Source: a bacterium (lineage in GTDB: Bacteria; SZUA-79; Acidulodesulfobacterales; Acidulodesulfobacteraceae). Taken from it: a DNA stretch of 5,094 bases. Below are positions 1 to 3,223 of this stretch, piece after piece. A model generated the notes under the pieces. The model had not been told where the DNA came from. It searched no databases and saw only the letters and a program-made list of their open reading frames with translations. How positions within the stretch are numbered: position 1 is the stretch's first letter; each line of letters opens with the position of its first letter. Made by a program: the position numbers and the translations under genes. The stretch lies in contig JAJXXD010000104.1 in NCBI GenBank assembly GCA_021781285.1, positions 1-5,094 on the forward strand, written 5' to 3'.

Positions 1-548
1 GGCAGGGCTTTAAGAGAAGATTCAGAAAAATCGGCAGCGAAAACGACGTCGTCGAAAAGATTTCTGCAGTTTGTTTTTCTATCGTTTTTAAAATCGCTCG
101 AAGAATGAAACAAAACCCTCCTCATGATAAAAACGGGCTTTTCTACTTTAATTAAAATATCGTATATAGGCGAACCGTAAAAAGAAAAATATCTTTTAGG
201 CTTGCCGCCAGCTTTTTTATCGAGAACTACAAAGTCTATATTCTCCGCTTTTGCTTCTTCGGCGATTTCCTCGGCGATATTGCCGACCCTGATGACGTAT
301 CGGACGCCGAATCCCGATTTTTCAAGATATTTTTTAATATCTTCGAGTTTAATCTCGGCAAACTTTCTTATCTTTTCTTCGTCTTCTTTTTTATAAACGG
401 AATAAAGGCTGTGCTGAAAAATAGAAGGGTCTATAACATGTATAAGAACGATTTCTTTTAAGCCTATCTTAGAATAGTGGGCAAAACAGTCGAGATTTTC
501 GTAATAAAAATCCCCGAAATTTATTGCGTAAAGCACGGTGTTAAACAT
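1..548 (-). CDS. Universal stress protein, tandem Usp domains (3' end beyond window)
   Basis: Minus-strand ORF from an ATG at 548-546, open for 182 codons to the left edge, so its C-terminus is missing. A GAGGGG ribosome site (554-559) lies 5 nt before the ATG. Residues 1-143 resemble a Usp domain: strand 1 with NTVLYAINFGD (3-13), strand 2 EIVLIHVIDP (32-41), a charged helix (53-77), VGNIAEEIAEEA (88-99), then DFVVLDKK (105-112) and a G-x9-G-S phosphate-loop remnant (G115, G125-S126), closing with KPVFIMR. A second domain starts near residue 164 with DDVVFAADFSESSLKAL, a typical Usp opening with the conserved Asp. Usp proteins are cytoplasmic and often bind ATP; tandem forms act as intramolecular dimers. 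The first domain lacks the first Gly of the G-x2-G-x9-G(S/T) motif and the early Asp, so it may not bind nucleotide; the second cannot be judged. It lies 52 bp downstream of mshP on the same strand with no terminator seen, so it may be cotranscribed. The family call is firm; the role is not known. Confidence 0.85.
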   Translation of the reverse strand, partial: MFNTVLYAINFGDFYYENLDCFAHYSKIGLKEIVLIHVIDPSIFQHSLYSVYKKEDEEKIRKFAEIKLEDIKKYLEKSGFGVRYVIRVGNIAEEIAEEAKAENIDFVVLDKKAGGKPKRYFSFYGSPIYDILIKVEKPVFIMRRVLFHSSSDFKNDRKTNCRNLFDDVVFAADFSESSLKAL

Positions 549-600
549 AAATGCCCCTCAAATTTTATAAAGTTTAGCTATTTTTATTTTTCCCTTGATT

Positions 601-1146
601 TTAGCCGTTCGGCAGTTCGGTTTCGACGTAGATGCCGGTGCACCCGCCTCCGCCGTTTTTGACGCCGACCTCCGCCGTAACCTCCCTTTCTGTTCCTCCC
701 GCAAACCCGTTGGAAGTGATAACGTAGTAAGTGCATCCGCCGACTTTGTTCAATGTGCCTTCCACGGCGCAAAAAGTCGGGGTATACTCAGAACTTTTGG
801 GCAGATTGCCCTGCAAATTGCCGGAAAGATACTGAGTAGTACCTGGTTTCACGCTCCCGCTCACCCCCGGCGGCGGTACCGGATTTTTCGGACAGGACAG
901 TGGTGGCGGGGGCGTGGAAAAAGCTCCGCTATTTTCCAGTTCGTAAAACGTTATCTCAACCCCCGATTTTGCAGCATATTTAGCCGCCGCGCTCGTTAAA
1001 TTTGACCTCGAAGTTATATTCCCGCTTGACGTCAGGTATGCGAAAATAGACCCCGCCAACCCCAGCACTATGATAATTATAATCGCAAGGATTATGGAAA
1101 TGCCCTTATTGGAACTAACAAGCCCGTTTTTAAAAAATTTTATCAT
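601..1146 (-). CDS. mshP: MshP-like / PilX-like minor pilin
   Basis: A 181-residue protein from an ATG at 1146. The N-terminus is a short basic leader ending in NKG (13-15), followed at once by a long hydrophobic helix (ISIILAIIIIIVLGLAG, about 16-32). This is the class III signal layout cut by prepilin peptidase. The residue after the cleavage site is Ile, and mature position 5 is Leu rather than the usual Glu, as is common in PilX/MshP-type proteins. The next segment (SRSNLTSAAAKYAAKSGVEITFYELE) matches the helix that ends in an AARAG-E pattern in MshP and PilX. The exported C-terminal part is rich in Pro and Gly, has four cysteines that could form disulphides, and ends with a GGGGC stretch. 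No Shine-Dalgarno is visible before the ATG; upstream lies only an AT-rich 20 bp after the stop of the 98-residue gene, which suggests translational coupling. It follows mshD and mshO in the order known from MSHA loci. PilX-like is an alternative name for the same type of minor pilin. Confidence 0.75.
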   Translation of the reverse strand: MIKFFKNGLVSSNKGISIILAIIIIIVLGLAGSIFAYLTSSGNITSRSNLTSAAAKYAAKSGVEITFYELENSGAFSTPPPPLSCPKNPVPPPGVSGSVKPGTTQYLSGNLQGNLPKSSEYTPTFCAVEGTLNKVGGCTYYVITSNGFAGGTEREVTAEVGVKNGGGGCTGIYVETELPNG

Positions 1147-1166
1147 AAAAAAATATACCGATTAAT

Positions 1167-1463
1167 TTAGCAAAGTAAATTTTTCTCTTCATTTATTGAA
1201 ACATTTTCGTTGTTTCTTTTATTATTTTCTTCCGCCTTTGCCCGTATATGAGCCTGCAGGATTTCGTTATTTTTTTTCTTTATTTCCATTTCGGCTAATA
1301 CGCTTTCCGAATTAAGCATCAAGACTCTGCCGAACAAATCTTCCATTTCTTTTCTTTCGTTAAGGACGCCGCTTATTCCGTCTATAAAATTCTGAAAGCT
1401 GATTTTCCCCTTCCTCTGTTTTAATTCCGTTTTTCTTTTCCTGCGCTGTTTTCTTCCGTCCAT
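1167..1463 (-). CDS. Small charged helical protein of unknown function
   Basis: I do not recognise this protein. The preferred start is the ATG at 1463 (98 residues, MDGRKQRRKR...), because a GAGGGA ribosome site (1471-1476) sits 7 nt before it. A GTG at 1478 would add five residues but overlaps that site. The first 20 residues are strongly basic (RKQRRKRK, KQRKGK). Residues about 22-90 look almost wholly helical, with alternating hydrophobic and charged positions (FIDGISGVLNERKEMEDLF, then VLAEMEIKKKNNEIL). The tail is rich in Asn, Glu and Lys and the last residue is Cys. There is no signal peptide, membrane segment or prepilin leader, so it is predicted to be cytoplasmic. It sits between mshO and mshP on the same strand, 20 bp before mshP, and has its own candidate promoter region (1527-1603). 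It could be a coiled-coil accessory or regulatory protein for the pilus, but that is guesswork from position. Confidence 0.6.
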   Translation of the reverse strand: MDGRKQRRKRKTELKQRKGKISFQNFIDGISGVLNERKEMEDLFGRVLMLNSESVLAEMEIKKKNNEILQAHIRAKAEENNKRNNENVSINEEKNLLC

Positions 1464-1470
1464 AATAAAT

Positions 1471-1476
1471 TCCCTC
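1471..1476 (-). promoter_or_regulatory. Ribosome binding site deciding the start of the 98-residue gene
   Basis: GAGGGA on the minus strand, 7 nt before the ATG at 1463. It favours that ATG over the in-frame GTG at 1478, whose codon overlaps this site. Confidence 0.6.
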
Positions 1477-1526
1477 ACTCTTATTTTAAGGTTTAATTAA
1501 AATTTACAATAAAGTGCGAGTTTTTA

Positions 1527-1535
1527 TTTATACCA
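1527..1535 (-). promoter_or_regulatory. Possible extended -10 promoter element
   Basis: The minus strand reads TGGTATAAA, close to the extended -10 form TGN-TATAAT. No good -35 is seen 17 bp upstream. Transcription would start near 1520, about 57 nt before the ATG of the 98-residue gene. It may be an alternative to the better-spaced promoter at 1552-1581. The region is very AT-rich, so chance matches are likely. Confidence 0.25.
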
Positions 1536-1551
1536 TAAATTTTGTTGCAGG

Positions 1552-1581
1552 ATTATGAAAATTTTATTTCAATTATGTTAA
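1552..1581 (-). promoter_or_regulatory. Candidate promoter for the 98-residue gene and mshP
   Basis: On the minus strand, a -35 hexamer TTAACA (1576-1581, five of six matches to TTGACA) lies 18 bp from a -10 CATAAT (1552-1557, five of six). The predicted start is near 1545. The -35 hexamer coincides with the last of three phased TTAACA-like boxes, as expected for an activator-dependent promoter. It would allow the 98-residue gene, mshP and perhaps the Usp gene to be expressed apart from mshD and mshO. Confidence 0.4.
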
Positions 1582-1603
1582 ATTTATGTTACGTTTTTGT
1601 TAA
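1576..1603 (-). promoter_or_regulatory. Three phased TTAACA-like boxes (OmpR/PhoB-type operator candidate)
   Basis: Reading the minus strand: TTAACA (1598-1603), 5 bp, GTAACA (1587-1592), 5 bp, TTAACA (1576-1581). The period is exactly 11 bp, which puts all copies on one face of the helix. Direct hexamers repeated every 11 bp are the known site layout of OmpR/PhoB-family response regulators, and TT(A/T)ACA with about 5-bp gaps is the Bacillus PhoP box. The regulator here is unknown. Local AT-richness weakens the case, but the exact phasing and the overlap with a candidate -35 support it. Confidence 0.4.
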
Positions 1604-1695
1604 AATTGCCGCAGATGCACGCGGGAGCAGGCAGTAGTAAGTAAATAAATCGATATACTTCGATAAGCTTGTGGACAAAAATATCGCTCTCATCA

Positions 1696-1956
1696 TTACT
1701 GCGGATTTGCGACCGTTACCGATACCCCTCCGGATTGCCCATAGCCCGCGGTATTCGTTATCGTAATGTTGATATTGCAATTATAGACCCCGGCAGAATT
1801 TTTATTGCAGGTAGATGCTGCCGGCGGTGGGTTATTTCCTCCGCCTCCGTTTCCTCCGCCTCCGCCGCAGCCGCTTAAAAAAATGACTGAGCTAAAAACT
1901 AATGCCGCTAATATTATTCGCAACCGGATGCGATATCGTCGTCCCCCCAGTTCCAT
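1696..1956 (-). CDS. mshO C-terminal continuation in another frame, or overlapping small lipoprotein
   Basis: An 86-residue frame starting inside mshO at an ATG (1956) and overlapping it by 65 bp. Reading A: its last 65 residues are the missing C-terminus of MshO. The segment NCNINITITN followed by GGVSVTVANPQ resembles the paired closing strands of MshO-type pseudopilins, and joining at the T run (1894-1898) gives a 244-residue protein. Reading B: it is a gene of its own. A perfect AGGAGG (1963-1968) lies 6 nt before the ATG. Residues 6-13 are basic (RRYRIRLR), 14-27 are hydrophobic, and an LSGC lipobox (27-30) is followed by a Gly/Asn/Pro linker (31-44), as in outer-membrane lipoproteins. 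The linker is encoded by a 15-bp tandem repeat. Both readings share the same exported C-terminal domain with Cys at 49 and 57. The sequence alone does not decide; both could be true. Confidence 0.5.
   Translation of the reverse strand: MELGGRRYRIRLRIILAALVFSSVIFLSGCGGGGGNGGGGNNPPPAASTCNKNSAGVYNCNINITITNTAGYGQSGGVSVTVANPQ
1835..1864. repeat. Perfect 15-bp tandem duplication in a Gly-rich linker
   Basis: Two identical 15-bp units (1835-1849 and 1850-1864; plus strand TTTCCTCCGCCTCCG). In the minus-strand 86-residue frame each unit encodes Gly-Gly-Gly-Gly-Asn. Because the unit is a multiple of three, copy-number change would alter linker length without changing frame. Confidence 0.8.
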
Positions 1957-2431
1957 CGGTAACCTCCTCGTATAAGATGTTGTTATTGTTATTCAAGCAA
2001 AACACGACAAGCTGCTGGTTTGTCGTTCCGCTTATATTCTGGTAAAAAGCGACTTCGTCGCAAACGGGCTGTCCGCTCCCTCCACAGTTTGTAGTCTGTC
2101 CTACCCTATTAGCTGTAACAATCGGCAGATTCCCGCTGGTTGCCGGATTAATCTGATTAGATAATTCGCAGTACGCGCCAGAAGAAGGGCTGATAAGATT
2201 AGGGGGCGCGGGCGGCTTAGCCGCATTTTCCAAATTCCTCCTAACTACCGCCATCGCATAGGACATAGAATTATTGGAATGCAGGTATTCCTCGTTAGTA
2301 AGGTAATCGTTTATCCCCCACATCACTACTTGATACAGTCCTATGGACAGTATGCCGGTAAGCAGAATCGTCATAACAAGTTCGATAAGCGTAAACCCGC
2401 CGTCTTTATTGATAATATTTAAATTTTTCAA
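1892..2431 (-). CDS. mshO: MshO-like minor pilin, apparently cut short by a frameshift
   Basis: A 179-residue frame. The start is taken as TTG at 2431: an in-frame stop lies 6 bp upstream (2435-2437) and the nearby ATG at 2444 is in another frame and soon ends. No clear Shine-Dalgarno is present. The prepilin leader ends in DGG (10-12), followed by FTLIELVMTILLTGILSIGL with Phe at +1 and Glu at +5, a standard type IV pilin N-terminus. The region after the helix (GINDYLTNEEY, then YAMAVVRRNLENA) fits MshO, whose family has a YL motif and an RRMARDLR-like helix. Four cysteines lie in the exported domain. The frame ends with NNISGISF and a TAG at 1894-1892, where MshO proteins normally continue with two closing beta strands; those appear in the +1 frame (see 1696-1956). 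It could be a broken gene, a sequencing indel in the five-base T run, or a +1 recoding site (UUU UAG C). It probably joins the prepilin-like tip complex of an MSHA pilus. Confidence 0.7.
   Translation of the reverse strand: MKNLNIINKDGGFTLIELVMTILLTGILSIGLYQVVMWGINDYLTNEEYLHSNNSMSYAMAVVRRNLENAAKPPAPPNLISPSSGAYCELSNQINPATSGNLPIVTANRVGQTTNCGGSGQPVCDEVAFYQNISGTTNQQLVVFCLNNNNNILYEEVTDGTGGTTISHPVANNISGISF
1963..1968 (-). promoter_or_regulatory. Perfect internal Shine-Dalgarno inside mshO
   Basis: AGGAGG on the minus strand (GAGGAGG if extended to 1969), 6 nt before the ATG at 1956. It is the strongest ribosome site in the window yet lies inside the mshO frame, where it encodes Glu-Glu-Val. This is the main evidence that the 86-residue frame may be translated by itself. 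Confidence 0.55.
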
Positions 2432-2451
2432 TTTTTATTTTCATAAAATTA

Positions 2452-2481
2452 TTGTCATTCCTGCAAAAGCGGGAATGACAA
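2452..2481. repeat. Palindromic intergenic element, dRS3-like
   Basis: A 13-bp inverted repeat (TTGTCATTCCTGC / GCGGGAATGACAA) with one T-G mismatch and a 4-base AAAA loop, filling most of the 54-bp gap between mshD and mshO. Its core ATTCCT-N8-GGGAAT matches the neisserial dRS3 form ATTCCC-N8-GGGAAT except for one base. Similar GTCATTCC...GGAATGAC palindromes are dispersed in many proteobacterial genomes. In RNA it forms a strong hairpin but has no U tract, so it is more likely a processing or stability element than a terminator. Confidence 0.65.
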
Positions 2482-2485
2482 ATCG

Positions 2486-3022
2486 TTAATAATTTGCATA
2501 AACCGTCGAAAGAGTAACATATGGATAACTTGCCGGAGGCGTTGTTGGACAATTTCCACTCCCACTATAAGCAAACCACCCTGTTTGGACTATGGTCTGG
2601 ATAAAATCGGTAGGGCTTCCGCTAATACTAATATTTCCATTCCCGTTGGAATCGGTAAAGTCAACATTTGAAGCATTTACTATCGTATAAAAACACTCAT
2701 TGTTTACAGAGGCGGTTGGAACTTGAGGGGTGGTGTAAAAGCTTGAGGGATTGCACCAAGTATTCTGATTACTACCATTGCAGTTATTAGGATTGCCGCT
2801 ATTATTAAACGCGCTGCATACCCCCGTCACCGCTCCTCCGTTCCGGCAGTAATTCAGCGCCGCCATTTCCTGTTTCGCGACGTTTACCGCCGTTTCCTCG
2901 TTCACGATATTTACGCTCTTCGCCGAACCGGCTATAAAACTTTCGGTTATCGCGCCCACAGCCAGCCCGATTATAATTATCGTAAAGACTATTTCTATAA
3001 GACTGAATCCGTTTTTATTCAC
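2486..3022 (-). CDS. mshD: MshD-like minor pilin
   Basis: A 178-residue protein with a GTG start at 3022; the only other in-frame sequence upstream is a short run to a stop at 3043-3041 with no ATG or TTG. A GAGG lies about 10 nt before the GTG, a loose ribosome site. The leader is very short (MNKNG), cut after Gly5, followed by FSLIEIVFTIIIIGLAVGAI with Phe +1 and Glu +5 in the mature protein. The next helix (NEETAVNVAKQEMAALNYC) matches the A-x-x-AQ-x-M-DE region of MshD/PilV-type minor pilins, which lies just after the N-terminal helix. The exported domain is rich in Asn, Ser and Gly and has six cysteines, so disulphides are likely. It is the first gene after a good promoter (3097-3125) and is followed by mshO after 54 bp. 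The prepilin class is certain; MshD rather than PilV is chosen from the D-O-P order. Confidence 0.75.
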   Translation of the reverse strand: MNKNGFSLIEIVFTIIIIGLAVGAITESFIAGSAKSVNIVNEETAVNVAKQEMAALNYCRNGGAVTGVCSAFNNSGNPNNCNGSNQNTWCNPSSFYTTPQVPTASVNNECFYTIVNASNVDFTDSNGNGNISISGSPTDFIQTIVQTGWFAYSGSGNCPTTPPASYPYVTLSTVYANY

Positions 3023-3055
3023 CCGACAGCCGCCTCTTGCTTAACTGCGAACTAT

Positions 3056-3073
3056 CCCGCCCTTACGGACGGG
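3056..3073 (-). promoter_or_regulatory. GC-rich hairpin with GUAA loop in the mshD leader
   Basis: On the minus strand CCCGTCC, loop GTAA, GGGCGGG: a 7-bp stem with one G-U pair capped by a GNRA tetraloop. It starts about 17 nt after the predicted transcription start and ends 33 nt before the mshD GTG, in otherwise AT-rich DNA. The flanks (AGAAGTCC before, ATAGTTCGCA after) resemble the right-end palindrome of IS200/IS605-family elements, which often reads like CCCCG...CGGGG followed by TAGTTCAC. It may be an IS end remnant now acting as a leader structure. No transposase is present. Confidence 0.5.
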
Positions 3074-3096
3074 GACTTCTCAGCAATGTTAGTTAA

Positions 3097-3125
3097 ATTA
3101 TACCGTAATTTTATATAAATGTAAA
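3097..3125 (-). promoter_or_regulatory. Sigma-70 promoter of the mshD-mshO cluster
   Basis: On the minus strand a -35 TTTACA (3120-3125, five of six matches) and a perfect -10 TATAAT (3097-3102) are separated by exactly 17 bp. Transcription should start near 3090 and give a leader of about 68 nt before the mshD GTG, containing the GC-rich hairpin. This is the best promoter in the window. Confidence 0.65.
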
Positions 3126-3171
3126 AATTGCATAACTTACATAATCCGCTTTCATTTTTTCTCAAAAGTAA

Positions 3172-3177
3172 TATAAT
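3172..3177 (+). promoter_or_regulatory. -10 element of a likely kup promoter
   Basis: A perfect TATAAT on the plus strand. The matching -35 at 17 bp is CTTTCA (3149-3154), only three of six matches. The start would be near 3184, about 40 nt before the proposed kup start. It faces away from the mshD promoter, so the two share the roughly 25 bp between their -35 regions. Confidence 0.4.
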
Positions 3178-3223
3178 AGTTTTCGATAATAAAAATATTC
3201 ATTATAAAATAAACAGAATAAAA

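Noticed and set aside
202..396. Plus-strand 64-codon ORF opposite the Usp gene
   Set aside because: Low-complexity Ser/Phe/Ile sequence that mirrors the Lys/Glu-rich Usp helix; no ribosome site.
549..600. Terminator or strong promoter between mshP and the Usp gene
   Set aside because: AT-rich with a TATAAA-like stretch at the ribosome site, but no hairpin with U tract and no -35/-10 pair at usable spacing.
595..999. Plus-strand 134-codon ORF opposite mshP
   Set aside because: Arg/Ser-rich with no motif; it lies wholly antisense to a gene with a clear prepilin N-terminus and is an antisense shadow.
1649..1664. Inverted repeat ATCGA-N6-TCGAT as a terminator after mshO
   Set aside because: Only a 5-bp AT-rich stem with no U tract on either strand.
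1589..1780. Minus-strand 63-codon ORF reading into the gap after the 86-residue frame
   Set aside because: Out of frame with both mshO and its continuation, no ribosome site or motif, and it covers the candidate operator.
2442..2444. ATG as the mshO start
   Set aside because: It is out of frame with the prepilin leader and its frame ends after 12 codons.
3023..3090. c-di-GMP (GEMM) or other known riboswitch in the mshD leader
   Set aside because: A c-di-GMP switch would suit a pilus operon, but the leader is only about 68 nt and lacks the GEMM-I conserved motifs and paired second stem; only one clear hairpin is present.
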